From NCBI RefSeq assembly GCF_009827295.1, contig NZ_WTYD01000001.1, positions 1,798,001 through 1,862,000 of the forward strand: a DNA stretch of 64,000 nt. Direction: 5' to 3'. Below the pieces are notes generated by a model. The model ran no database searches. It was given only the letters and a program-made list of their open reading frames with translations, and was not told the origin of the DNA. Position 1 is the first letter of the stretch. The number at the start of each line of letters is the position of its first letter. Position numbers and translations under genes: made by a program. This DNA comes from Qipengyuania pelagi. GTDB taxonomy: Bacteria; Pseudomonadota; Alphaproteobacteria; Sphingomonadales; Sphingomonadaceae. This document shows, piece after piece, positions 16,298 through 24,966 of this stretch.

Positions 16298-16948
16298 CTA
16301 TCGGGGCCCGCCTTGGCCATCGGTCGTTTCGGCGTGGTTCAGGACGAGATCGACGATCGCGCTCACGTCTGAGCGTCGTACCTTCTGGCGCATGACCAGC
16401 GCGCGAAAATAGATCCCGCCGATCAACGTTTCGATCGCCACCTGAGCATCGCGCGTTTCCGGCCAGTCGCCCCGCTCCACCGCGCGGGCGAAGATCGGTT
16501 GCAGTTCCAGGAAGCGCTTGTTCCACAAGCCGTGAACCTCGCGCAGGTAGCTCGGCGAACTCGGCGTGGCGATGCTCGAGGTGATGACTGCCCAACCAAG
16601 CGGTGTCTGCAGGAAACGCCCGGTGGCCGAGAGGAAGGCGATCAGGTCCGCGCGCAACGAGCCCCGGTCGGGGACCGCTATGTTCTCGCTGAAAAGCGCA
16701 AACCGCGCTTCGGCCACCAAGCCCTCGACAGTTTTCCAACGGCGGTAGATCGAGGTTTCAGCAACCCCCGCGCGCGCGGCGACTGCTGCGATCGACAGTC
16801 CGTGATGGCCCGCGATCTTCAACTCCTCGACGGTAGCCGCGAGAACGGCTGCCCGCACGCGGGCGCTCCGCCCCCCGGTACGTCTGGCCTTCGGCGCGGC
16901 CTTCGCTTCCCCCTTCTTCGTCACTCTGCCCATCATAGCCGATGTCAT
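16298..16948 (-). CDS. TetR-family transcriptional regulator
   Basis: A 216-residue regulator. The N-terminal helix-turn-helix covers about residues 28-75 (RAAVLAATVEELKIAGHHGLSIAAVAARAGVAETSIYRRW), preceded by a basic Lys/Arg-rich arm. The C-terminal domain contains ETLIGGIYFRALVMRQKV, resembling the TetR_C domain with a ligand pocket. It is divergent from the hydrolase-TBDR/MFS/fumarylacetoacetase operon, and three TTAACGCAA half-sites lie in the gap, so it probably represses that operon until a substrate or its CoA ester appears. The ligand is unknown. Confidence 0.92.
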   Translation of the reverse strand: MTSAMMGRVTKKGEAKAAPKARRTGGRSARVRAAVLAATVEELKIAGHHGLSIAAVAARAGVAETSIYRRWKTVEGLVAEARFALFSENIAVPDRGSLRADLIAFLSATGRFLQTPLGWAVITSSIATPSSPSYLREVHGLWNKRFLELQPIFARAVERGDWPETRDAQVAIETLIGGIYFRALVMRQKVRRSDVSAIVDLVLNHAETTDGQGGPR

Positions 16949-16984
16949 CCCAGCCGCGACAAAATAATTCTTAAAGCCAGTTGA

Positions 16985-17030
16985 CTTGCGTTAAAGGTGG
17001 GCGCACTTAACGCAAGATTGATTGCGTTAA
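16985..17030. promoter_or_regulatory. TetR operator region: three inverted half-sites
   Basis: CTTGCGTTAA (16985-16994) and TTAACGCAAG (17007-17016) are perfect inverted copies separated by 12 bp. TTGCGTTAA recurs at 17022-17030, making a second inverted pair with a 6-bp spacer. A TTGACT box at 16981-16986 touches the first half-site, so a bound repressor would block a promoter there. The location between tetR and the divergent operon supports a TetR operator. Confidence 0.7.
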
Positions 17031-17053
17031 GCAACGTTCGGGATGGGGATGGG

Positions 17054-20000
17054 ATGGGCGAGCATCGCGTTGAGATTTTGCCGGACATGACCATCGAATG
17101 GGATGTGCCCATCCCGATGGACGACGGAGTGGTGCTGCGCGCGGACGTGTTCCGTCCGAACGGAACCGGGCGCCACCCGGTCATCATGACGCATGGGCCT
17201 TACGGCAAGAACCTGTCGTTCAGCCAAGGCTGGCCGACCCAGTTCAACGCCCTGACGACCGCCTGGCCCGAAGTTCTCGAAGGCAGCTCGGGCCGCTTTC
17301 ACGTGTGGGAGACGGTCGATCCCGAAAAATGGGTGCCGGAAGGCTATGTGTGCCTGCGCGTCGATGCGCGCGGCTCGGGCCAGTCGCCTGGGTACCTCAA
17401 TCCCTTCTCGCCGCGCGAGATCGACGATTATGCCGCGTGCATCGAATGGGCGGGCGTCCAGGACTGGTCGGACGGCAAGGTCGGCCTCAACGGCATCTCC
17501 TATTATGCGATCACCCAATGGCTGGTCGCGGCGCGCCAGCCGCGTCATCTGGCGGCGGTCTGCGCCTGGGAGGGCGCGGCCGATTTCTACCGCGATCAGA
17601 CGCGCCACGGCGGGATGCTTTCGACATTCTGGGCGACCCTTGCGCCGCGCCAGATCTGGCGCGTCCAGCATGGCCTGGGCGAGCGTGGTCTCGTCAGTGA
17701 GTTGAACGGCGGCCCCGTCAGCGGCGACATTACGTTGAGCGACGAGGAACTCGCCGCGAACCGCATCGATTTCGCCGAAGAGATCCGACGGCACGAGCTC
17801 GAGGACGCGTTTCACCTCGACCGTTCGGTCGACTGGAGCAAGGTCACCGTGCCCTTCCTCTCGGCCGCGAACTGGGCTGGCCAAGGCCTCCACGGGCGCG
17901 GCAATTTCGAAGCGTTCGGGCAGGCCGCCTCGTCCGAGAAGTTTCTCGAAGCGCATGGCTACGAGCACTGGACGACCTTCTACACCGATTACGGTCGCGA
18001 AATGCAGCTCCGCTTCTTCGACCATTATCTCAAGGGGCGCGACACTTGGTCCGACCAGCCGCGCGTGCTGCTGCAGGTGCGCCATCCGGGCGAGAAATTC
18101 GTCGAACGCAGGGCCGAGGACTGGCCGTTGCCTCAGACCGAATGGACGCCCTTCTACCTCGATGCGGAGGCGGAAAGCCTGTCGCGCACCGAGCCTTCGG
18201 ATTCGGGCGAGGCCACATATGACGCGCTGGAAAGCAGCGGGCTGACCTTCGTCTATCCGCCCCAGGACGACGCGTTCGAGGTCACCGGCCCGGTGGCGGC
18301 GAAATTGTGGATTTCATCGTCCACTACCGATGCCGATCTCTTTCTCACTCTGCGGCTGTTCGATCCGGCGCAAAACAGCCGCAGCCAGAGCGCCGTCGCG
18401 TTCAACATCGACAATGTCTACATCGCGCGCACCACTCAGGTCGGCCCCCTGATGTTCGACGTCGCCCGGCTCGAAATCCTCAAAGGCCCGCAAGGCACGC
18501 TGTATGGCCGCAACGCCTCCGGCGGAGCGATCAACATCATCACCAACAATCCCGAAATCGGCGAAATGTCGGGATATTTCGGAGGTTCGGTCGGCAATCT
18601 CGGCCTGCAATCGTTCAACGGCGCTCTTAATGCGCCGCTGGGCGAAAACGCGGCGTTGCGGATCGCCGGCCAGATCGTCGATCGCAGCGGCTACACCTCC
18701 AATGGCGGACAGGATGAAAAAACCAAGGCCGCCCGCGCCAAGCTGCTTTGGGAGCCCAGCGATTTCGTGTCACTGCTGATCTCGGCCGACATCTCGGCAG
18801 TGCGCGGGCAGGGATCGGGCGTGGTCGTCAAGGAGAACGGAGCCGAGCCGACGAATTTCGATCCCTGGCGCGACATCACCCAGACACCGCTCGCCTACCC
18901 GTTCCTGTTCGGGCCCAACACCGCCCCCTACACCGCGCCCGACGATCGTTTCATCCGCAGCGACACCAAGGGCATCAGCGCGGAACTGAACGCCGATCTC
19001 GGCTTCGCGACGCTGACGGTGATCCCGGCATATCGGCACCAGAACCAGGAGTTCGCGTCGTATACCAGCCGGTTTCGCTTCTACGAAAAGCTGAAGGACG
19101 AGGAGACAACGCTCGAAGCGCGGCTGGGCAACGATACGGCGGCGTTGAAATGGGTCGCCGGGGTCTATTATTTCGACGAGAATAGCGACTTGCAATATTC
19201 GGCGTTCAACGCCGCGCGGCGCTCCGGCACCGAATTGCTGCTGCAACCGTCGGCGTGGGCTGCGTTTGCCCAGGCGACGGTGAGCGTGACGCCGCGCCTG
19301 CGCGCGATCGGCGGGATCCGCTATACTGCCGAGCAGGTGGAAGGCCGATACCAGCAGGGCGACAGCGCGCTGCCCCTGGTGCCGTTCACCTCGACCCGCC
19401 CGATTGTCACCGTGGACCCGCTCAAGTTCCGCCGGACCAATTTCAAGGCCGGTCTGGAATTCGACGCGGCTCCGCAGTCGATGCTCTATGCGACCTATGT
19501 GACGGGCTTCAAGGGTGGCGGTTTCAGCCTGACGATCTCGTGCGGGGCCGAGGAATTCAGCCCCGAAACCGTCGAGGCCCTCACCTTGGGCTCGCGCAAT
19601 CGCTTTGCCGACAACAAGGTTCAGCTCAACATCGAAGCGTATCAGTGGAAGTACAAGGACCAGCAGACCAGCTATATCGGCCAGGACGGGTGCGGGGTGA
19701 CCACCCTGCTGACCCGCAATGTCGGCAATGCGACGATCCGCGGTCTGTCGACGGACCTGACGGTGAAGCCGACGCCTCTCGATACCGTGCGGCTGGCAGT
19801 CGAATACAATCATTCGCGCTATGACGATTTCAGCAACTCCCAGTTCGGGATCGGCTCCTACGCCGCTGCCGGGGGCAGCCGCTGCACTCCGACCGCGACG
19901 GGCGGCGGGTTCTTCAATATCGACTGTTCCGGGCTGCCGCTTCCGCGCACCCCGCGCTGGTCGGGCAGCGCGAGTGCCGAACACGTCTTCGAACTCGGCG

Positions 20001-20296
20001 GAGCGGGCGATCTGCGTCTGACGGGTGACATGGTGTTCGCCAGCAGTCGCTGGCTCAGCATCGATTACGTGCCCAACGGCCGGGACGATGCATACCAGAC
20101 CTACAACGCAGCGCTCGAATATCGCCCGGCCAGCGGCAATTTCTCCCTGACGGCGTTCATGAACAACATCACCGATACCGCCGTCTATACCGGCGGCAGC
20201 TCGATACCGTTCGCGGCCCCCAACGGCTTCAACTATTTCGCCGCGAATATCCTGCCACCCCGCACCTACGGGCTGCGCGCACGGGTGGACTTCTGA
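17054..20296 (+). CDS. Chimera: CocE/X-Pro-peptidase-type hydrolase joined in frame to a TonB-dependent receptor
   Basis: One uninterrupted frame of 1080 codons. Residues 1 to ~440 are a CocE/NonD-family alpha/beta hydrolase: YVCLRVDARGSGQS, nucleophile Ser149 in LNGISYYAITQW, and the start of the C-terminal jelly-roll (FEVTGPVAAKLWISSS), which breaks off after DADLFLTLRLFDPAQ. From residue ~441 (about 18373) the sequence is a TonB-dependent receptor from within the plug (DVARLEILKGPQGTLYGRN, then GGAINII) to a normal C-terminal barrel end (TYGLRARVDF). The receptor signal peptide, TonB box and first part of the plug are missing, and the hydrolase has no export signal, so the barrel could not reach the outer membrane. 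ATG 17054 is chosen because the earlier GTG at 16997 lies inside the operator. It overlaps the MFS gene by one base. Confidence 0.85.
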   Translation: MGEHRVEILPDMTIEWDVPIPMDDGVVLRADVFRPNGTGRHPVIMTHGPYGKNLSFSQGWPTQFNALTTAWPEVLEGSSGRFHVWETVDPEKWVPEGYVCLRVDARGSGQSPGYLNPFSPREIDDYAACIEWAGVQDWSDGKVGLNGISYYAITQWLVAARQPRHLAAVCAWEGAADFYRDQTRHGGMLSTFWATLAPRQIWRVQHGLGERGLVSELNGGPVSGDITLSDEELAANRIDFAEEIRRHELEDAFHLDRSVDWSKVTVPFLSAANWAGQGLHGRGNFEAFGQAASSEKFLEAHGYEHWTTFYTDYGREMQLRFFDHYLKGRDTWSDQPRVLLQVRHPGEKFVERRAEDWPLPQTEWTPFYLDAEAESLSRTEPSDSGEATYDALESSGLTFVYPPQDDAFEVTGPVAAKLWISSSTTDADLFLTLRLFDPAQNSRSQSAVAFNIDNVYIARTTQVGPLMFDVARLEILKGPQGTLYGRNASGGAINIITNNPEIGEMSGYFGGSVGNLGLQSFNGALNAPLGENAALRIAGQIVDRSGYTSNGGQDEKTKAARAKLLWEPSDFVSLLISADISAVRGQGSGVVVKENGAEPTNFDPWRDITQTPLAYPFLFGPNTAPYTAPDDRFIRSDTKGISAELNADLGFATLTVIPAYRHQNQEFASYTSRFRFYEKLKDEETTLEARLGNDTAALKWVAGVYYFDENSDLQYSAFNAARRSGTELLLQPSAWAAFAQATVSVTPRLRAIGGIRYTAEQVEGRYQQGDSALPLVPFTSTRPIVTVDPLKFRRTNFKAGLEFDAAPQSMLYATYVTGFKGGGFSLTISCGAEEFSPETVEALTLGSRNRFADNKVQLNIEAYQWKYKDQQTSYIGQDGCGVTTLLTRNVGNATIRGLSTDLTVKPTPLDTVRLAVEYNHSRYDDFSNSQFGIGSYAAAGGSRCTPTATGGGFFNIDCSGLPLPRTPRWSGSASAEHVFELGGAGDLRLTGDMVFASSRWLSIDYVPNGRDDAYQTYNAALEYRPASGNFSLTAFMNNITDTAVYTGGSSIPFAAPNGFNYFAANILPPRTYGLRARVDF

Positions 20297-21576
20297 TGAA
20301 GATGCCGGGGACGCCCGCCCGCGCCGCAACCAACCGGCCCGGTTGGGTAATCCTGACGATGCTGACGGTGACCTACACTCTCAACATCATCGACCGGCAG
20401 GTGGTGGGCATCCTGTCCCAGCAGATCCAGGCGGATCTCCAGCTGACCGATACGCAGCTGGGCCTCATGGGCGGGATCGCCTTCGCCGCGCTCTATTCGG
20501 TGCTGGCGATCCCCTTCGCGGTGATCGCCGACCAGAAGGGACCGGCCAAGGTCGTCGCCGTCAGCCTGGCGGCGTGGAGCATATTTACCGGCCTGTGCGG
20601 GTTGGCGGCGAACTTTCCCCAATTGCTGCTGGCCCGGCTCGGCGTGGGGGTCGGCGAGGCGGGCGGCGCGGCTCCGTCCTACGCGCTGGTCGCGGCGCAT
20701 TTCCCACCCGAACGCCGGGCGCGCGCGATCGGCGTGTTCACGCTGGCCATCCCCCTAGGGGCGGCGATCGGCGCGCTGTTCGGTGGCTTCATCGCGCACA
20801 CGTTCAGTTGGCGGGTCGTCTTCATCGCCCTTGGGATCATCGGCATCGCCCTCACTCCGCTGTTCCGCCTGCTGGTACCCGAACCTCCTCGTGGAGCGGA
20901 CACCGCGGCGCACCGGATCGAGCCGAAAATGCTGCTCACGACCTGGGGCATCCTGGCGAGGATGCCCTCCTTCTGGCTTATCGCATCGGGCACCGCGATC
21001 GCATCGATGGCCAATTACGGCCTCGCCTTCTGGCTTCCGGCGCTGATGCAGCGCAGCTTCGAACTCGACCTGCTGCAGACCTCGTGGTTCTTCGGCGGCC
21101 TGGTCCTCATCGGCGGCGTCGCGGGGACCTATGGCGGCGGTTTCCTGGCCGACCGGTTCGGACGGCGCGACCGGGCCGCCTACGCCCGCGTACCTGCGGC
21201 GGGTTTCATCCTCGCCACCCCGCTCTACGCGGTGGGAATGCTGTCGGACGACTGGCGCGTGGCTTTCCTCGCATTCCTCATCCCGCAGGCGATGACGTTC
21301 TCGTGGTTCGCCCCGGTGATGACCGCGACGCAGCAATTGGTCGAGCCGCGGATGCGCGCGACCGCCAGCGCATCGATGCTGCTCATCATCAACATGATCG
21401 GTATCGGCGCGGGCACCTCCACGCTTGGCTGGCTCAGCACCCGGTTCGCGCCGGACGATCCGGCGACCGGCTTGCAGTCCGCGCTGCTGACCGGCCTGTC
21501 GTTCTACGCGGCCGGCGGTGTTCTCCTGTGGATCGGTGGCGCGTGGCTGCGCCGGGCCTGGCGCGAAGATGAATAG
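20296..21576 (+). CDS. MFS transporter (spinster-like)
   Basis: A 426-residue major facilitator with 12 predicted helices. The first helix region reads MLTVTYTLNIIDRQVVGILS, and the loop 2-3 area and GVGVGEAGGAAPSYALVA are typical of the spinster/aromatic-acid MFS group of sphingomonads. FGRRDRAAYARVP is the second-half cytoplasmic motif. It probably imports the substrate or an intermediate of the catabolic genes around it across the inner membrane. Its ATG overlaps the TGA of the chimera gene (TGATG), so translation is coupled. The stop overlaps the start of the fumarylacetoacetase gene. Confidence 0.92.
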   Translation: MKMPGTPARAATNRPGWVILTMLTVTYTLNIIDRQVVGILSQQIQADLQLTDTQLGLMGGIAFAALYSVLAIPFAVIADQKGPAKVVAVSLAAWSIFTGLCGLAANFPQLLLARLGVGVGEAGGAAPSYALVAAHFPPERRARAIGVFTLAIPLGAAIGALFGGFIAHTFSWRVVFIALGIIGIALTPLFRLLVPEPPRGADTAAHRIEPKMLLTTWGILARMPSFWLIASGTAIASMANYGLAFWLPALMQRSFELDLLQTSWFFGGLVLIGGVAGTYGGGFLADRFGRRDRAAYARVPAAGFILATPLYAVGMLSDDWRVAFLAFLIPQAMTFSWFAPVMTATQQLVEPRMRATASASMLLIINMIGIGAGTSTLGWLSTRFAPDDPATGLQSALLTGLSFYAAGGVLLWIGGAWLRRAWREDE

Positions 21577-22880
21577 TTCGCCCCTGCTCGACGTCACGCA
21601 CGATCCTGCGCGGCTGAGTCATGTCGCCGCGGCTAACGTGGATGGCGCGGAATTCCCGATTCAGAACCTGCCCTTCGGCGTCTTCAGCACCCAGGGGCGC
21701 GGCAGGCGCATCGGCGTGGCGATCGGCGACCGGATACTGGATCTCGCCACCGCGGATCGCCTCGGCCTGTTCGACGAATGCGCAGCCGATGTCCGCCAGG
21801 CGGCCAAATGCGAGGATCTGGCCGAGCTCTTCCGGCTCGGTCGTCCCGCAATGACCGCACTGCGCCGGACGGTGGCAAAGGTGCTCGACGAACGCTTCGC
21901 CGATGCTGCCACGGTGGGATCGGCGCTGGTTCCGATGAACGCAGCGACGCTGCATTTGCCCGTTCCGGTGACCGCTTTCACCGACATGTGTGCGTCCACC
22001 TTCCATATCGGTCGGCGGCGCGGCAACGATGCGCATGGCCAGCCGATCTGTCCGCCGGCTTTCCGCACGATCCCGATCGGCTATGACGGGCGCGCGGGTT
22101 CGGTCCAGATTTCGGGCCATCCGGTGACCCGGCCCAATGGGACCTGGCAGCCGCAACACGATGGCGGCGAACCGCGCTTCGGCCCGGAACCGCGGCTCGA
22201 TTACGAGCTCGAGCTGGGCATATGGATCGGGGGGGAACCGAACCCGCCCGGAACGCCGATCTCGGTCGAGCAGGCGGAGCAGCGCATTGTCGGCTTCTGC
22301 CTGCTCAACGACTGGTCGGCACGCGGCATTCAGTTCTGGGAAACGATGCTCGGGCCGTTCCTGGGCAAGAGCATCGCCACCACCCTATCGCCCTGGGTCG
22401 TCACCGCAGACGCGCTGGCGCCCTTCCGCGCGCCCGCCTTCGCCCGCCCTCCGAGCGATCCCGCCGTCCCTGCCCATCTCTACGACGAGCGGGACCGCGC
22501 AAGCGGCGGCATCGATCTCGCCATGGAAGCGTGGCGCGTCGATGCGGTGGGGAACCGGCGCGATCTGTGCCGGACGAATTTCCGCCATATGTACTGGACG
22601 CCTGCCCAGATGGTCGCACACCATGCCAGCAACGGTTGCTCGCTGTCGGTCGGCAATCTCATCGGCAGCGGAACGGCTTCCGGCCCGGAATACGAAGCCG
22701 CCGCCTGTCTCATCGAGCGCATCGCAACCGCTTCCGCAGGAGCACGACTGGCTTGCCGATGGCGACAGCGTGACGCTGCACGCGCGCGCGGAGCGGAGCG
22801 GTTATCGGACGATAGGGTTCGGCGAAGCCACGGCGAGCGTGTTACCTGCGCCGAAATGGCCGGGCCCGGTGAGAAACTAG
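21569..22880 (+). pseudogene. Fumarylacetoacetase family, frameshifted near the 3' end
   Basis: A fumarylacetoacetase-type C-C hydrolase starting at ATG 21569 inside the last codons of the MFS gene. It aligns along its length with the eukaryotic-type enzyme: NLPFGVFST, FTDMCASTFHIGRRRGND (metal/catalytic entry), YDGRAGSV, DYELELGIWIG (metal Glu pair), NDWSARGIQFWE and MYWTPAQMVAHHASNGCSL. At about 22718-22740 the homology passes to the next frame, where DWLADGDSVTLHARAERSGY and IGFGEATASVLPAP complete the protein to TAG 22878-22880. A one-base shift therefore separates the last ~50 residues. Without the shift the original frame runs on through the cyclase gene, producing a false 722-codon fusion. 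It is either a true lesion or a base error. Confidence 0.82.
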
Positions 22881-22897
22881 GAAGGGAGCATAGAGCG

Positions 22898-23686
22898 ATG
22901 CGCAGGCTGATCGACCTTTCGATCCCCATCGAGAACGGCGTGGAATCGGACCCGCCCGGCAACGAGCCGGAAGTGACCTATCACACGCATGACAACACCG
23001 CCCCGATGCTGGCGCGGTTCTTCGAGGGGTTGACCGCCGACCAGCTGCCCGACGGCGAAGGCTGGGCGGTCGAACGCGTGCGGCTGTCCACGCACAACGG
23101 CACCCATATGGACGCACCCTGGCATTATCATTCGGTGCAGGACCGCGAACTGCCCGGCGGCGAGCGGCCGTCGATGACGATCGACGAGATCCCGCTCGAA
23201 TGGTGCTGGCAGCGGGGCGTCAAGCTCGACTTTCGCGATCTGCCCGATGGCCATGTCGTCTCCACAGACGAAATCGACGCCGAGCTCGAACGGATCGGCC
23301 ACGAACTGCGCCCGCTCGACATCGTCTTGATGAACACCAGCGCCGGCGCCGCCTATGGCCAGCCCGGCTTCGTGTCGCGCGGCTGCGGCTTCGGCCGCGA
23401 AGCCACCCTCCACCTCACGCGTCAGGGTGTCCGGGTCGTCGGCACCGATGCGTGGTCCTGGGATGCGCCCTTCGTCCACACCGCGAAGCGCTATGCCGAA
23501 ACCGGGGACGCCTCGATCGTGTGGGAGGGCCACAAGGCTGGGCGCGATATCGGTTACTGCCAGCTCGAAAAGCTGGGCGGGCTCGAGCAACTGCCTCCGG
23601 TGGGATTCGAGGTATTGTGCTTCCCGGTGAAGATCCGCGGCGCCAGTGCTGGCTGGAGTCGCGTCGTCGCCGTTTTCGATGAGTGA
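22898..23686 (+). CDS. Cyclase-family hydrolase (kynurenine-formamidase-like)
   Basis: A 262-residue protein of the cyclase family (metal-dependent amide/ester hydrolases including bacterial kynurenine formamidase). The signature HNGTHMDAPWHYH (about residues 68-80) supplies the metal ligands; the N terminus MRRLIDLSIPIENGVESDPPG and the segment VVGTDAWSWDAPF are typical. GGAAGGGAG stands 9-17 bp before the ATG at 22898, a strong ribosome site showing this is a separate gene from the frameshifted one upstream. The pairing with fumarylacetoacetase and MFS suggests ring-cleavage or lactone/amide catabolism; the substrate is unknown. Confidence 0.9.
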   Translation: MRRLIDLSIPIENGVESDPPGNEPEVTYHTHDNTAPMLARFFEGLTADQLPDGEGWAVERVRLSTHNGTHMDAPWHYHSVQDRELPGGERPSMTIDEIPLEWCWQRGVKLDFRDLPDGHVVSTDEIDAELERIGHELRPLDIVLMNTSAGAAYGQPGFVSRGCGFGREATLHLTRQGVRVVGTDAWSWDAPFVHTAKRYAETGDASIVWEGHKAGRDIGYCQLEKLGGLEQLPPVGFEVLCFPVKIRGASAGWSRVVAVFDE

Positions 23687-24085
23687 AGACGAACCTTTTT
23701 TCCGGCACGAGCCCAACCCCCAATAACGGCGATTTATTGGTCAGCACTCTTGTGTGCAAAGCCAAATCGGCCAGACACTCGCAGCGAAAGTGACCCACCT
23801 GATCGAAGAGATTGACCGCCATTTGACAGGGCCAAGGGCGCACGGCTCGGGACCAGACCTTCGTAACGGCGGTCGGTTTTCAGGCAAGACTCGAACCAGA
23901 TTGCATGACCGCAATCGGGGAGCATAGTTGCCGCTGACCAAAGTCCGTTTCGCTGCGCTCCCGCCGAGCGAACTTGGGGGGAGCACGGAAGAATAGCTTG
24001 CGGAATGCCAGCTTCCCTTCGCAGACCACCATCCCGGCCAGGTCATCGGCGGCTTATCTATTTCAAGGTCAGGTCTGCCATTGCT
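23687..24085. other. Intergenic region without a recognised gene
   Basis: About 400 bp between the cyclase gene and the MarR cluster. Short open frames exist on both strands, but none shows a start with a ribosome site or a recognised motif. No tRNA-like fold or transposase remnant was seen. Confidence 0.5.
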
Positions 24086-24364
24086 TCATAAACCTACGTC
24101 AACGCACCAGCCGGCTTGCAGCCAATATTGGAAAAGACCGAATTCGAGCGCGGTGCCGTCGTCTGCGGACGGCAGGAAGGCCCTGGTGTTCTCGAACTGG
24201 GTCCGCCGATAAAGGCTCGGCCCGTGGTCACCCTGCGTATCGCCGAAATACCAAGCCGGACGCCCGCCATTTTTGAAGGAGCTAGGCCCGGCTGATACGG
24301 GAAGTGCTCCACCTCCTTCTGTCCGACCGCAAATTGCAAAGGCGGTGTAAGCGAGTGCGAACAG
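24086..24364 (-). other. Possible coding remnant, lipoprotein-like
   Basis: A minus-strand frame of 93 codons without ATG/GTG/TTG. It begins with a hydrophobic stretch ending in Cys (KLFALAYTAFAICG), then GGALPVSAGPSSFKNGG, RPAWYFGDTQGDHGPSLY and a C terminus ALEFGLFQYWLQAGWCVD. The composition is protein-like and the start would resemble a lipoprotein signal, but no family is recognised and an upstream in-frame stop excludes an ATG. It may be a decayed small secreted protein. Confidence 0.3.
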
Positions 24365-24401
24365 CTTGCATGCATCGGGCGCTCTCTTCTAGATCGGAAG
24401 G

Positions 24402-24881
24402 ATGGATCAGCCCGCCCGATTGCACATGGATGAAGAGCACCTGCAGGTCGCTCGCCTCACACGGGGACTTGCCTCGCACCTTTTGGAACGTGCGACGATA
24501 ACGGCGCGCCATCACGGGCTCGGCGTCACGGAAGTGAGGGCGATGGAACAGCTCTTTCTGACCGGCCCGATGACCGCCGGCGAACTGGGCACGAGCCTCG
24601 CGCTGACGAGCGGATCGGTGACGGCGCTGGTCGGGCGATTGCTGAAGAACAAGCTCGTCGTGCGCACGCGGGACGAAGACGATCGCCGCAAGGTCTGGAT
24701 CACCATAGCGCCCGACAAGGCCGACGAATTCATCGCGCCCTATCTGAACACGATCAAGGGCGGGAGCGGGGTCGTGAAGGGATTTTCGAAGGAAGACCGC
24801 CAGATCGCGGTCCGTTTCCTCGAAGCCTATTATCAGGCCTCAGCCATCGGAACCGAAGATCTGCGCAAGACCATGCGCTAA
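24402..24881 (+). CDS. MarR-family transcriptional regulator
   Basis: A 159-residue winged-helix regulator. Residues about 40-105 hold the MarR DNA-binding core (GLGVTEVRAMEQLF, then LGTSLALTSGSVTALVGRLLKNKLVVRTRDEDDRRKVWITI, including the DDRR wing). It is followed within 90 bp by a secreted esterase gene on the same strand. Upstream of that gene and of the TBDR-GH3 operon a common 19-bp motif is found, so it probably controls the whole cluster 24.9-32.1 kb. A second in-frame ATG at 24426 is possible; neither has a good ribosome site. Confidence 0.92.
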   Translation: MDQPARLHMDEEHLQVARLTRGLASHLLERATITARHHGLGVTEVRAMEQLFLTGPMTAGELGTSLALTSGSVTALVGRLLKNKLVVRTRDEDDRRKVWITIAPDKADEFIAPYLNTIKGGSGVVKGFSKEDRQIAVRFLEAYYQASAIGTEDLRKTMR

Positions 24882-24907
24882 TATCGCGCCTGGACGCGAC
24901 CGAAATA

Positions 24908-24926
24908 GTTTGACTATGAAGATAAA
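24908..24926 (+). promoter_or_regulatory. Shared promoter/operator motif, esterase copy
   Basis: TTTGACTATGAAGATAAAT lies 41 bp upstream of the esterase ATG. It matches the motif upstream of the TBDR gene (30607-30625, opposite strand) at 14 of 19 positions, with the pattern TTGAC-N-AT-N2-AGATA-N-AT. It is overlapped by the inverted repeat ATAGT-TTG-ACTAT. TTGACT can serve as a -35 box. Confidence 0.5.
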
Positions 24927-24966
24927 TCATCGAATGTAGCTCTCGAGAGAAGCGGGAGAGAGTTCG

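Noticed and set aside
18770..20329. 519-codon minus-strand frame opposite the receptor part of the chimera
   Set aside because: Antisense of a conserved TBDR barrel; no start context or family.
21518..23686. A 722-codon fumarylacetoacetase-cyclase fusion
   Set aside because: The true C terminus of the first enzyme is in the next frame and the cyclase has its own strong ribosome site and ATG at 22898; the fusion is an effect of a frameshift.
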